Source of the DNA: DASWTL01 sp035575925
GTDB lineage: Bacteria > Bacteroidota > Bacteroidia > Sphingobacteriales > Sphingobacteriaceae
Assembly: GCA_035575925.1 (NCBI GenBank)
Contig: DATLXK010000014.1
Coordinates: 165,717 to 229,716, forward strand
Direction: 5' to 3'
Length of the DNA stretch: 64,000 nt
Below are positions 1 to 7,982 of this stretch, piece by piece; positions within the stretch are counted from its first letter, which is position 1, and each line of letters starts with the position of its first letter. Made by a program: the position numbers and the translations under genes. The notes below the pieces were generated by a model. It was not told the DNA's origin, made no database searches, and was given only the letters and a program-made list of their open reading frames with translations.

Positions 1-803
1 CAGAAGCCACCAAAATTTAATGCTTCATAAGCCCAGAAAGAGCCCATAATAATTCCAGTACCTAATATCATGACGGCAAACAATGCCCATGGTAATGCAG
101 GCTTTATCCATTCGCTGTAACGTTTTTGCCATAACCCGGCAATGGCATAAGCGAACGGAACTATCATGGAAGCAAAACCGAGAAATAATGTTGGAGGATG
201 AATAACCATCCAGTAATTCTGTAGCAGCGGATTTAAGCCATTACCATCTTTAATGAGGCTAAGGTATTCGGGACGTGAGAAAATGGGGCCTTGTATAGCA
301 TCCCTAAGCAAAATAAACGGGGAACTGCCAAATCTTGCGCCCAGAACTTCTACTCCAAGCAGCATAGAAGCCAGAAATGCTTGTGAAAGCATAAGTACTG
401 CCATAACCGGACTTTCCCAGCTTTTACCCCTGAACATAATAACTGTTGATAAAACAGCTTGCCAAAACATCCAAAGTAGGAAACTTCCTTCCTGCCCTTC
501 CCAGAAACAGGATATAATATAATATACCGGAAGTGTTGTAGATGAGTGTGCCCACGCATAATGATACTCGAACAGGTGGTTGTAGATGATATAATATAAA
601 CAGGAGGCAATTCCAAGAACTGCTATTATATTTAATGAAAAAGCAATTCTCGCTATTTTCTGCCAGGAGTTATCGGCTTTATCTTTAATTGTATCAAAAT
701 AATAACATAATGCAGCAAGTACTGAACTGCCAAACGATAAAACAACGAAGAACTGACCTAACTTCCCCGGCCAAAGATGTTCCCCAATAAACTCAATATC
801 CAT
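1..803 (-). CDS. ccmF: Cytochrome c maturation protein CcmF/CcsA family, N-terminal part (runs off the window)
   Basis: Integral membrane heme lyase component that delivers heme from CcmE to apocytochrome c on the outer face of the inner membrane. I translated it from the ATG at 803; it stays open to the window edge, giving about 267 residues. Family signatures visible are 'WEGQEGSFLLW', 'NPLLQNYWMVIHPPTLFLGF' and 'GSFWAYEALNFGGF', the last leading directly into the tryptophan-rich WWD heme-handling segment just outside the window. Many hydrophobic segments are present. It begins 8 bp after ccmE stops, so the two are co-transcribed. Identification is firm; the C-terminal half is not visible. 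Confidence 0.93.
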   Translation of the reverse strand, partial: MDIEFIGEHLWPGKLGQFFVVLSFGSSVLAALCYYFDTIKDKADNSWQKIARIAFSLNIIAVLGIASCLYYIIYNHLFEYHYAWAHSSTTLPVYYIISCFWEGQEGSFLLWMFWQAVLSTVIMFRGKSWESPVMAVLMLSQAFLASMLLGVEVLGARFGSSPFILLRDAIQGPIFSRPEYLSLIKDGNGLNPLLQNYWMVIHPPTLFLGFASMIVPFAYAIAGLWQKRYSEWIKPALPWALFAVMILGTGIIMGSFWAYEALNFGGF

Positions 804-811
804 TTATAAAA

Positions 812-1219
812 TTAACTTTTAGCTGTCTCAGCTATCTCTGTAACCTCTATTTGATCTTTTGTATATTTTGAAGGGCATTTCATAAGAATTTTAGACGCAT
901 GAAATTCTTTCCCCTCCATTTTACCGGTTAACACAATTTGTTCAGATCGCTCAAAATCCGGAGGTTTAGTGCCATTAAAAACCACTTTGCATTCTTTACC
1001 ATTATTATCTTTCATAAAAAATGCAAAGTAATTGGCATTGCGTTGTGGGTTGTAAATAAGCTGGCGCTCTTTATTTAATTGACCAACCACATGCAATTCC
1101 GCCTTGGTTTCAACAGCATCATTAAAAGATCCGTATGTACTAGAATCGGCATAGGTACTAATGATCACACCAATGGCAATCGCAATAATTATAATTCCTA
1201 TGATCGAACCTCTCTTCAT
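812..1219 (-). CDS. ccmE: Cytochrome c maturation heme chaperone CcmE
   Basis: 135-residue periplasmic heme chaperone anchored by one N-terminal membrane segment (about residues 6-24, 'IIGIIIIAIAIGVIIS'). The OB-fold core follows, with 'ELHVVGQLNKE', 'FAFFMKDNNGKECKVVFNG' and 'IVLTGKMEGKEFHASKILMKCPSKY', the usual CcmE strand pattern. The C-terminal end carries 'CPSKYTKD', similar to the Cx2Y context seen in some CcmE proteins; the classical heme-binding histidine motif HxxxY is not obvious, so it may be of the cysteine type. A -7 promoter element lies just upstream and a terminator separates it from gdhA, so ccmE-ccmF is its own transcription unit. Confidence 0.9.
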   Translation of the reverse strand: MKRGSIIGIIIIAIAIGVIISTYADSSTYGSFNDAVETKAELHVVGQLNKERQLIYNPQRNANYFAFFMKDNNGKECKVVFNGTKPPDFERSEQIVLTGKMEGKEFHASKILMKCPSKYTKDQIEVTEIAETAKS

Positions 1220-1243
1220 CTTCGCTTAACGCTTTTTGCGCTG

Positions 1244-1251
1244 CAAAAGTA
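1244..1251 (-). promoter_or_regulatory. Candidate -7 promoter element for ccmE
   Basis: Reads TACTTTTG on the minus strand, an exact match to the Bacteroidota TAnnTTTG element. It lies 25 bp before the ccmE start and downstream of the gdhA terminator, where a new promoter is needed. A TTTG sits about 13 bp further upstream, closer than the usual 17-23 bp spacing. Confidence 0.5.
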
Positions 1252-1283
1252 CGAATAATCAAGTCAAAGACAGTAATTTATCA

Positions 1284-1313
1284 CAAAAAAAAAGCGGCGA
1301 TGTAGTGCCGCTT
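1284..1313 (-). terminator. Rho-independent terminator after gdhA
   Basis: On the minus strand a perfect 7-bp stem AAGCGGC/GCCGCTT with an 8-nt loop is followed directly by a run of T. It starts 17 bp after the glutamate dehydrogenase stop codon and isolates that gene from ccmE. Confidence 0.85.
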
Positions 1314-1329
1314 AATAAAAAAAATTATT

Positions 1330-2763
1330 TTAAGGCCAGATACCCATATTCATGTATGATACTGCCACCTTATCAATTGAACTGACAAAGGCGGCTGTCC
1401 GCAAGCTGTCAATCTTTTTGTTATTCATTTTTATATCGCGGATTTCATGGTACGATCTAATCATGGTATCCTCTAGTCCCGAATTGACCAATTCAAGCTC
1501 TGAAGCACCCTTAATGATCAGTTTTCGCTGATCTGAACTTAATGCCACGCCCGTACTTGATTCAAGAAGGTTTACCAGATTTAGATTAGCATTTTCTTCG
1601 TATCGTTTATCCATCCGGCCAAATGCAACATGCGATAGATTTTTCAGCCACTCAAAGTAAGAAACTGTAACCCCACCCGCATTACAATACATATCGGGAA
1701 TAATTATACCGCCTTTTTCCAAAAATATGGAAGCTGCCCCCGGAGTAGTTGGACCGTTTGCCCCTTCCGCTATAACCATCGCTTTTATACGACCAACGTT
1801 TTCCTCTGTAATTTGATTTTCAAGAGCAGCAGGAACCAAAATATCACACTCCTGCTCTAAACCCTCTGCTGAATTTTTAAAGTCTGTAGCCCCTTTAAAC
1901 CCTAATATAGATCCTGTTGATTTACGGTGAGCTACAACTTCATCAATATCAAGGCCATCAGCATTATAAATAGCTCCTTCATATTCACATAACCCTACAA
2001 TTGTGCCTCCAAATTCGCACAAGAATTTAGAGGAATGGTATCCCACATTACCCAATCCCTGAACAATTATCCGCTTACCGCTCATCCCGGTAGTTAATCC
2101 TATCTGTTTCATATCTTCTGAAACATCAACACATTCTCTTACTGCCAGAGCAACACCATGCCCGGTAGCTTCACGCCTACCGGCAATACCATGCAAGGCT
2201 AACGGTTTACCGGTTACACATCCCAGTGCATCCAATTGCCCCGGGTTCATTGTGTAATAAGTATCAGCAATCCAGCTCATTTCCCGTTCTCCTGATCCGT
2301 AATCCGGAGCAGGCACATCTATACCGGGGCCTATAAAATTCTTTTTTATCAGCTCAACGGTATATCTTCTTGTAATTGTTTCAAGTTCTGCAACCGTATA
2401 CTTTTTAGGATCTATTTTTATGCCGCCTTTAGCACCGCCAAACGGAACATTTACAATAGCACATTTATATGTCATTAAAGCCGCCAGGGCCATTACTTCA
2501 TTCTCATTTACCATCTCGCTATACCTGATTCCACCTTTGGTAGGAGATTTATGATGTGAGTGTTCAACCCTCCAGGCGTCAATAACTTCAAAACCATCTC
2601 CCCTTCTTATCGGAAACCGGAATCTGTAAACACTGTTACAAGATTTAATTTGATCTAGCAAGCCTGAGGGATGATTAGTAAATTGTGCTGCGTGATCAAA
2701 GAACTCACAAACATCACCAAAAAAATCAATTTCAGGGTGTGAAGCTATGTTAAAATTAGCCAT
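1330..2763 (-). CDS. gdhA: Glutamate dehydrogenase (Glu/Leu/Phe/Val dehydrogenase family)
   Basis: 477-residue cytoplasmic enzyme that interconverts glutamate with 2-oxoglutarate and ammonium. The dimerisation/catalytic domain carries 'PFGGAKGG' at 107-114 with the catalytic Lys112 and 'PAPDYG' at 151-156. The Rossmann domain carries 'QGLGNVG' at 235-241, then 'DILVPAALENQI' and 'VIAEGANGPTT'. The length is normal. The ATG at 2763 gives the expected N-terminus. It sits 73 bp after the ccmD-like gene and ends in its own terminator, so it interrupts the ccm cluster but has nothing obvious to do with cytochrome maturation. Leucine or phenylalanine specificity cannot be excluded from sequence alone. 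Confidence 0.93.
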   Translation of the reverse strand: MANFNIASHPEIDFFGDVCEFFDHAAQFTNHPSGLLDQIKSCNSVYRFRFPIRRGDGFEVIDAWRVEHSHHKSPTKGGIRYSEMVNENEVMALAALMTYKCAIVNVPFGGAKGGIKIDPKKYTVAELETITRRYTVELIKKNFIGPGIDVPAPDYGSGEREMSWIADTYYTMNPGQLDALGCVTGKPLALHGIAGRREATGHGVALAVRECVDVSEDMKQIGLTTGMSGKRIIVQGLGNVGYHSSKFLCEFGGTIVGLCEYEGAIYNADGLDIDEVVAHRKSTGSILGFKGATDFKNSAEGLEQECDILVPAALENQITEENVGRIKAMVIAEGANGPTTPGAASIFLEKGGIIIPDMYCNAGGVTVSYFEWLKNLSHVAFGRMDKRYEENANLNLVNLLESSTGVALSSDQRKLIIKGASELELVNSGLEDTMIRSYHEIRDIKMNNKKIDSLRTAAFVSSIDKVAVSYMNMGIWP

Positions 2764-2836
2764 AACAATTGGTTTAAAAGTTTATATGGTTAGCCGATTT
2801 AATACCGCTGTAATCTTACTAAAAGAAGGTTTTTAA

Positions 2837-3046
2837 CTAATTGTTTCGCTCAATTTTTTTCACCCGCCGATCTATACTAAACAAGTAAATAATAAGCCCC
2901 AGAAAAATAATGCACATTACCAGTACTACAATATAAATTTTGCCTGAGCTTCTTAAATCTGTGGCCATTTCCACACTAGTGTCCTGTTGGGCATGGCACT
3001 GAATAAATGTTATTAATAACGATAAAAGCACAAGTATTTTTTTCAT
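2837..3046 (-). CDS. CcmD-like small membrane protein
   Basis: 69 residues: a signal-peptide-like N-terminus ending near 'CHAQQ', a short acidic linker, one membrane helix (about 37-57) and a basic tail 'SIDRRVKKIE'. CcmD proteins are small, single-pass and follow ccmC, which is exactly this position; the start codon overlaps the ccmC stop by one base (TAATG), indicating translational coupling. In the known system CcmD helps release holo-CcmE from the ABC transporter. The assignment rests mainly on context and topology because the family is weakly conserved. Confidence 0.7.
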   Translation of the reverse strand: MKKILVLLSLLITFIQCHAQQDTSVEMATDLRSSGKIYIVVLVMCIIFLGLIIYLFSIDRRVKKIERNN

Positions 3047-3708
3047 TAATTGGTATTTTGAATGTTCTCTATTTTACGAATGCGGTAACGAAGTGTCATA
3101 ATCCACACCCCCATTAGCATCCAGCCTGCAAATGCAGGACGAATAACCATTTTCATTTTGCTGTCTAAATCTAAATTACTAAAACCGGGGTTACCACCGT
3201 TACCGGGATGAAGGGAATCTGTTAACCTGGGTAATATGAATAATAAAACGATCATTACCGGGAATGCAAAAATGTTGTATACTGCCGATATTTTAGCGCG
3301 TTTTTGTTCCTCATCCAGAGAATTTCTAAGAACCAAATAGGCCAAATACATTAAAGTGGCTATTGCTGAACCATTTAATTTCGGATCATTGGGCCAGGGA
3401 TCTCCCCAGGTGATATTCGCCCACAGCATACCGCTGATTAACCCAAGCAAGCAAAATATCACACCGGTATTTACACTTTCAACAGCTATCAGATCATGAT
3501 TGGTATTGCCCGAACTCAGGTATTTAATGCTATATATTACTGAGATGAGATATAATAACAACATGGAGAACCACATAGGAACATGAAAATATACAATTCG
3601 TATAGTTTCATTAAGAATAGGTAATGCCGGAACATCTATAAGTAAGCCTCCTATTATAGAATAAATAATTAATACGGAGGCAAGAACTTTCCACCAGTTT
3701 TTTGACAT
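3046..3708 (-). CDS. ccmC: Cytochrome c biogenesis protein CcmC
   Basis: 220-residue polytopic inner-membrane protein with about six helices that presents heme to CcmE. Visible signatures are the periplasmic 'FHVPMWFSM' histidine motif near residue 41 and the WWD-type segment 'SGMLWANITWGDPW', plus a second conserved histidine in 'LHPGNGG'. The family architecture and length fit CcmC rather than the longer CcmF. The start is the ATG at 3708, with a -7 element just before it. It is translationally coupled to the ccmD-like gene. No ccmA is visible between it and ccmB. Confidence 0.9.
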   Translation of the reverse strand: MSKNWWKVLASVLIIYSIIGGLLIDVPALPILNETIRIVYFHVPMWFSMLLLYLISVIYSIKYLSSGNTNHDLIAVESVNTGVIFCLLGLISGMLWANITWGDPWPNDPKLNGSAIATLMYLAYLVLRNSLDEEQKRAKISAVYNIFAFPVMIVLLFILPRLTDSLHPGNGGNPGFSNLDLDSKMKMVIRPAFAGWMLMGVWIMTLRYRIRKIENIQNTN

Positions 3709-3724
3709 ATGGATTATTATGGGT

Positions 3725-3732
3725 CAAAGGTA
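3725..3732 (-). promoter_or_regulatory. Candidate -7 promoter element for ccmC
   Basis: TACCTTTG on the minus strand, an exact TAnnTTTG match, 17 bp before the ccmC start codon. It supports a separate promoter for ccmC-ccmD-gdhA, since a plus-strand gene separates these from ccmB. No good -33 TTG at the usual distance. Confidence 0.45.
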
Positions 3733-3832
3733 AACAAGACAATCATCGGGTACAAATTCAATATTTCAAAGTTTATGAATACATTAGTATTTGCAAATTG
3801 TTTTGTTTATATTACGGTATCTTAACTTATTT

Positions 3833-4549
3833 ATGCTTTTTAAAAAAATAGTTCCACTGGTAATCCTGGCTCTTTTTTACAGAAATTTTTCAGCCGCCCA
3901 AACTGCCTATATTGGTGATAATGATACGTTAACAATCGAAAGAGAGTCTAAATATAACACGTTAAATTATAAAGACGGGAAATTTGGTTTGCGAAATGAA
4001 GATGTCACATCTGGTAAACGCTTCTGGCGTTCGCAATTATTGGTAGGAGGTACAGAGGTTTTAGGGATGGGGATTTTAATGGCATTACCCAAAAGAATTA
4101 CAAAATGGGATGACGATTATATAAAAAAAGCTAAACAAAACTTAAGAGAGAGCTGGACTATGCCCCCCGTTTGGGATAAAGACGATTTTGCAATGAATTA
4201 TATAGCTCATCCTCTCGTAGGATCGTACTATTATAATGCGATGAGAAGCCAGGGATCAAAAAAATGGTCGGCCTTTCTGTTTTCTACTGCACAATCTTTT
4301 TTATGGGAATATTGTATTGAAGGTGTTGCCGAACGTCCCAGCACCCAGGATCTGTTATTCACATCAACAACAGGTGCTCTATTAGGGGAGGCAATTCACC
4401 GCACAACATTAAGAATGGGCAGAAATGGGTTTACAACATTTGAAAAAATAGCTGTAACTATAATGAATCCTTTGTTTCTATTAAACAATAAATACAGTTA
4501 CCGTTTAAATCAACATTCTGCCGGCACTGTTTATTCCCGCCATAAGTAA
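3833..4549 (+). CDS. DUF3943-like outer membrane/periplasmic protein
   Basis: A 238-residue protein of unknown function resembling the DUF3943 family of Bacteroidota. The N-terminus is a signal peptide (hydrophobic 6-17, cleavage near 'SAAQT'). The core has 'IAHPLVGSYYYNAMRSQG', 'AQSFLWEYCIEG' and 'TSTTGALLGEA', typical of this family. The reading frame is open from a TTG at 3791, but the ATG at 3833 gives a clean signal peptide and is preferred. It lies opposite to the ccm genes and its end overlaps the end of ccmB by 19 bp. The position inside the ccm cluster does not by itself imply a role in heme transfer. Confidence 0.7.
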   Translation: MLFKKIVPLVILALFYRNFSAAQTAYIGDNDTLTIERESKYNTLNYKDGKFGLRNEDVTSGKRFWRSQLLVGGTEVLGMGILMALPKRITKWDDDYIKKAKQNLRESWTMPPVWDKDDFAMNYIAHPLVGSYYYNAMRSQGSKKWSAFLFSTAQSFLWEYCIEGVAERPSTQDLLFTSTTGALLGEAIHRTTLRMGRNGFTTFEKIAVTIMNPLFLLNNKYSYRLNQHSAGTVYSRHK

Positions 4550-5193
4550 GGAAAAAGAATAAGCGATATAATTACTACAATAATATTTATTGCTGCCAAA
4601 ACTCCAATTTCATTATATGATACCGACCGGTCAAGCCCATCCATGGCATTTTTGGAAAATTTAATAAGCAGCATTAAAAGGGGAATAATTACCGGAAAAC
4701 TAAGGATTGCCATTAATGCTCCACTATTATTGGCTTTGGAAGCGATGCCGGATATCATTGTAAAAACCGAAGCAAAACTTATACTCCCCAACAATATCGA
4801 TAATAAATAAAATAATGGATCCCCTACCGGGTTTTTAAAAACAATGCTGTAAAATGCAATAGCTACAGTTGCCAATAAAATCATTAATAGCACATTGTAT
4901 ATAACTTTGGACAAGATTATGGCATGAGGGCTGGCAATTGTATAGTAATACAACTGGCGTTCACGGCTTTCCTGAACAAAACTTTTAGCTATAGCGTTCA
5001 CAGATGCAAATAACATTATGATCCAGAAAAGTGCATTCCACGTACTTGCTTGCTCTATACTACGAAAAGAAAGGAAACAAACAAATACTGTAGAAACCAA
5101 GTATAATAAAATTCCATTCAGTGCATACTTAGAGCGCCATTCCAATACGATTTCCTTACGGATGAGAAATTTTATCTGGCTTAATAAATTCAT
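4531..5193 (-). CDS. ccmB: Heme exporter permease CcmB
   Basis: 220-residue membrane permease of the CcmAB ABC transporter used in holo-CcmE release. It starts with the cytoplasmic amphipathic segment 'KFLIRKEIVLEWRSKYAL', followed by six predicted helices; 'FVQESRERQLYYY' and 'SPHAIILSKVIYN' are typical CcmB features between helices 2 and 3. Length matches the family. It is the first ccm gene of the cluster and has its own -7 element. The ATPase CcmA is not encoded in this window. Confidence 0.9.
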   Translation of the reverse strand: MNLLSQIKFLIRKEIVLEWRSKYALNGILLYLVSTVFVCFLSFRSIEQASTWNALFWIIMLFASVNAIAKSFVQESRERQLYYYTIASPHAIILSKVIYNVLLMILLATVAIAFYSIVFKNPVGDPLFYLLSILLGSISFASVFTMISGIASKANNSGALMAILSFPVIIPLLMLLIKFSKNAMDGLDRSVSYNEIGVLAAINIIVVIISLILFPYLWRE

Positions 5194-5200
5194 TTATTCA

Positions 5201-5208
5201 CAAAGATA
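5201..5208 (-). promoter_or_regulatory. Candidate -7 promoter element for ccmB
   Basis: TATCTTTG on the minus strand, exact TAnnTTTG, ending 8 bp before the ccmB start codon, so the leader would be very short or absent. Confidence 0.5.
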
Positions 5209-5307
5209 TATTTTGGAATGAATAAGTGTTAAATTAGGCATATGTATACATCTACACTACAAACATGAGGCTAAGATGACGGAGTTGGACAGGCTATGCT
5301 TTTTTGA

Positions 5308-5487
5308 TTTAAAATTTTATGTGCTTCAATTAATAAAGATCCCAAGAAAAGTTTTAACGGTACATTTAATGTCAGGTTAAAACCGGAATTACATCATAAA
5401 GCTGCATTAACTTCGCTTGATAAAGGGATTTCCCTAAATCAATTAGTAACAGAGGCTATTATTGCATATGTGCAACAGAAGCATTAG
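5308..5487 (+). pseudogene. Remnant of a HicB-type antitoxin (C-terminal domain only)
   Basis: An open stretch of 59 codons begins right after an in-frame TGA at 5305 and ends at TAG 5485-5487. It translates to 'DPKKSFNGTFNVRLKPELHH' followed by 'ALTSLDKGISLNQLVTEAI', the DNA-binding ribbon-helix-helix end of HicB antitoxins. The N-terminal RNase H-like half of HicB is missing, there is no in-frame ATG, and no HicA toxin is nearby. I read it as a decayed toxin-antitoxin locus. It overlaps by 29 bp the end of the frameshifted gene on the other strand. Confidence 0.65.
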
Positions 5488-5888
5488 ATGATCTTACCAT
5501 CTGTTTCCCAGCAAAAATCATTAATACTGATCCAAGCATCAGCAAGGCCCACCCCGTCCATCTGTAATGAACAATTCGTGTTGCTGTTGAGGCCAGTTTC
5601 TTAAATGGAATAAAAGTAAAATAATCGTTCACCTTAAAGTAAACTGCAATTAGCGTAAATTAAAACCATCACTAAAACTGCCCAACCGCTGTACTTTAGA
5701 AGCTTAGGTTTATTGATAACCGATGCTAATAACCCTGCGCCTGCAGAAACAGTAACCAGCGTAGCCAATAAAATATCTATATCCCAATAATTCCAGTTTC
5801 CTATAATCGGAATATGAAGCATTGGGCTCATGCCACCGATTATCACCAGTATGGCACCAAAAAATCCTGTATAATTCTTTAAAGTCAT
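5459..5888 (-). pseudogene. Small membrane protein split by a frameshift
   Basis: The first frame runs from the ATG at 5888 through 'GFFGAILVIIGGMSPMLHIP' and three hydrophobic helices to '...VLVMVLIYANCSLL' and a stop at 5634. The next frame continues without a break from the same place: 'IAVYFKVNDYFTFIPFKKLA' then 'YRWTGWALLMLGSVLMIFAG', ending at TAA 5459-5461. Removing one base from the A run at 5657-5659 (plus strand) fuses the two into a smooth protein of about 142 residues with four membrane helices. The family is not recognised. This may be a real inactivating mutation or a sequencing error in a short homopolymer. Confidence 0.65.
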
Positions 5889-5930
5889 ATTTACCGGGCA
5901 TTCTCTGAGGAGATGGTTACCGTGGTAAGG

Positions 5931-6266
5931 TTATTTTCCTTCTGTTAATTCCATTTTCTCTGCAAAATGTGCACAGTAATCCCGCAGGTCCTCCACAATA
6001 TTAGTCTCTCCGGTAGCTCTTAAAAAGCTGTCCCCCATGGTTTGCAAAGTCTCGTAGAAAAAGCGTTTCATTTCATCTACGGGCATATCTTTAGTCCATA
6101 AATCAATCCGGAGAGAGTTTTTATAGCTATGATCCCATAAGGCAAGCATCATAGATTTGACCGGCACTGCCTCTTTATTTTCAGAATCGGAGGACTCCCA
6201 TAAGATGGAATTGGGAACATTTTGATCGTCGAGTTCTATAGTAAGTTTTATTTCAGCTTTTTTCAT
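5931..6266 (-). CDS. gldC: Gliding motility protein GldC
   Basis: 111-residue soluble protein restricted to Bacteroidota. It matches GldC by 'KKAEIKLTIELDDQNVP' at the N-terminus, 'SMMLALWDHSYKNSLRIDLW' and 'TKDMPVDEMKRFFYETL' in the middle, and 'DYCAHFAEKMEL' at the end. In gliding species GldC aids the GldB/type IX machinery; non-gliding relatives keep it, so motility is not implied. It lies downstream of the small membrane gene at 6292 and probably belongs to the same transcript as the DEAD-box helicase. Confidence 0.9.
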   Translation of the reverse strand: MKKAEIKLTIELDDQNVPNSILWESSDSENKEAVPVKSMMLALWDHSYKNSLRIDLWTKDMPVDEMKRFFYETLQTMGDSFLRATGETNIVEDLRDYCAHFAEKMELTEGK

Positions 6267-6291
6267 TGGGGTATGGGTATTAAGACTTTAT

Positions 6292-6543
6292 TTACCGCTT
6301 AATTACAAATGTTAAAACGCATGCAAAGATGATGAAACAAACTTCCACAATCCAAATCCGTTTTAAATCCTTTATAAAATACCTGAATATCATATCGGTA
6401 AAAAAGCAAATCACACAAAACAGGAAAAGAAAAATTCCGCCTGAAGAGCTTCCGTTATTTTTAGCTGGAAAAAGTAAGTAATAAGCGGTTGCAGTAAACA
6501 ATACAGCCAGAAGAATACTCAATGGCGTTACCCTGATTTTCAT
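6292..6543 (-). CDS. Small membrane protein of unknown function
   Basis: 83 residues with three predicted membrane helices (about 8-25, 37-53 and 63-81) and a basic 'KDLKRI' turn between the last two. I do not recognise the family. Its ATG overlaps the stop of the upstream helicase gene by 4 bp (ATGA), which implies translational coupling, and it is followed 25 bp later by gldC. The coupling is the main evidence that it is real. Confidence 0.7.
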   Translation of the reverse strand: MKIRVTPLSILLAVLFTATAYYLLFPAKNNGSSSGGIFLFLFCVICFFTDMIFRYFIKDLKRIWIVEVCFIIFACVLTFVIKR

Positions 6544-7871
6544 TTCTTTTTATCAAAGCGCTTAGATTTCCCTTTTGTTGAATGGGGCGACTTGCTTTTT
6601 TGCGATTTATCTCCTTTGGTATTCTTTAACTTCTTCTCATGGAAGGCTCCTTTAAATTCAGGGTTATCCTTTCGCATCTGCATATCAATCTCCCGTGCTA
6701 TAGCCTGTCTTTCATCAAAAGGTGTTTCTTCAACAAAAACTCCTTCAGGTATCGTTTCAACTGGTATAGTTTGACGGATAAGTTTTTCAATATTTCGGAT
6801 GTAATACTCCTCTCCTTTGGTGCAAAATGTTATTGCTTCTCCTGTCTGGTACGCTCTGCCCGTCCGTCCTATCCGGTGTACGTAATCCTCTGTTATTATG
6901 GGCACATCAAAATTGATGACATGACTGACGTTGGTTACATCCAATCCCCGTGCAGCAACATCAGTAGCAACCATAATACGTACATTGCCGTCTTTAAAAG
7001 CATTAATAGAATTTATCCGGGTATTCTGACCTTTATTTGCATGTATCACCTTCACTCCTTCCTCACCGTATCGGCGTTCCAGAAAGTGAAAGATATTATC
7101 CGCTACAGTTTTAGTTTTACAAAAAATAATCAGCCTGTGAAAAGCTTCATCGTTACGAAGCAAATGCTGGAGCAGGTTTAGCTTAGTTTTAAGATTGGGA
7201 ACCTGATATAATACTTGTTTTACCGTATCTGCCGGAGTGGCCTGGGGGGCAGCCTCAATAACAATAGGATTTTTAAGAAAATCACCCGATATCTTGTGAA
7301 CCAGCTCGCTCATTGTGGCGGAGAAGAGCAGGTTCTGCCTTTTTCTTGGAACTACTTCCAATATCCTGTGAATAGAGCCAATAAAGCCCATATCCATCAT
7401 CTTATCAGCTTCATCCAATACCAGGAATTGCAAAAACTTGGTATTGATATCACCAACCAGATAGAGATCTAAAAAACGGCCTGGTGTGGCTACCAAAATA
7501 TCAACACCTGCCGCCAACTGAGCTTTTTGTGTTTTAGGGCCAATACCCCCATAAATAACTACTGTTCTTAAGTCCGTGTACTTAGCAAACACTTCAATAT
7601 TTTCCCGGATTTGCATAGCAAGCTCACGGGTAGGTGCCAAGATTAATGCACGCGCATCATTTCCCTGCGCATACTTTAGCTTCATCAGCATGGGCAATAC
7701 AAAAGCTGCTGTTTTCCCCGTACCCGTTTGCGCGACACCCATTATATCCTGACCTGCAAGAATAGGATTAATGGCTTTCGATTGAATGGGCGTAGGTTTG
7801 GAATAACCTGCATCAGCTACCGCATTTAAAATTTGTTTATTTAACTTAAAATCTTCAAAGGTTTGCGGCAT
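6540..7871 (-). CDS. DEAD-box RNA helicase, RhlE-like
   Basis: 443-residue ATP-dependent RNA helicase. All motifs are present: Q motif 'YSKPTPIQ', Walker A 'AQTGTGKT' (47-54), 'PTRELA', 'TPGR', DEAD at 153-156, 'SAT' at 184-186, 'IIFCKTK', 'ATDVAARGLD' and 'HRIGRTGR'. The tail after residue 400 is lysine-rich and probably binds RNA. The frame opens with a TTG at 7886, but the ATG at 7871 matches family N-termini, and a -7 promoter element occupies 7876-7883, which makes the upstream start impossible if that promoter is used. Likely roles are ribosome assembly or RNA decay, as for RhlE relatives. Confidence 0.93.
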   Translation of the reverse strand: MPQTFEDFKLNKQILNAVADAGYSKPTPIQSKAINPILAGQDIMGVAQTGTGKTAAFVLPMLMKLKYAQGNDARALILAPTRELAMQIRENIEVFAKYTDLRTVVIYGGIGPKTQKAQLAAGVDILVATPGRFLDLYLVGDINTKFLQFLVLDEADKMMDMGFIGSIHRILEVVPRKRQNLLFSATMSELVHKISGDFLKNPIVIEAAPQATPADTVKQVLYQVPNLKTKLNLLQHLLRNDEAFHRLIIFCKTKTVADNIFHFLERRYGEEGVKVIHANKGQNTRINSINAFKDGNVRIMVATDVAARGLDVTNVSHVINFDVPIITEDYVHRIGRTGRAYQTGEAITFCTKGEEYYIRNIEKLIRQTIPVETIPEGVFVEETPFDERQAIAREIDMQMRKDNPEFKGAFHEKKLKNTKGDKSQKSKSPHSTKGKSKRFDKKK

Positions 7872-7875
7872 CCGG

Positions 7876-7883
7876 CAAAGATA
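7876..7883 (-). promoter_or_regulatory. Candidate -7 promoter element of the helicase gene (nearly leaderless)
   Basis: TATCTTTG on the minus strand, exact TAnnTTTG, only 4 bp before the ATG at 7871. Transcription would start at or next to the start codon, giving a leaderless or nearly leaderless mRNA. Confidence 0.5.
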
Positions 7884-7952
7884 CAATGATTTACGGGGGT
7901 ATCTTTTACGAATTACAATTTGATACTTTTCTATAAATAAGACAGATTGGCT

Positions 7953-7960
7953 TAACTTCG
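7953..7960 (+). promoter_or_regulatory. Candidate -7 element for the dihydroorotase gene
   Basis: TAACTTCG, a one-base variant of TAnnTTTG, 22 bp before the ATG at 7983. Confidence 0.3.
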
Positions 7961-7982
7961 TTAATATAAATCTAATGTGGCT

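Noticed and set aside
6639..7181. 180-codon plus-strand frame inside the helicase gene
   Set aside because: It is antisense to a protein with all DEAD-box motifs, and its translation has no domain.
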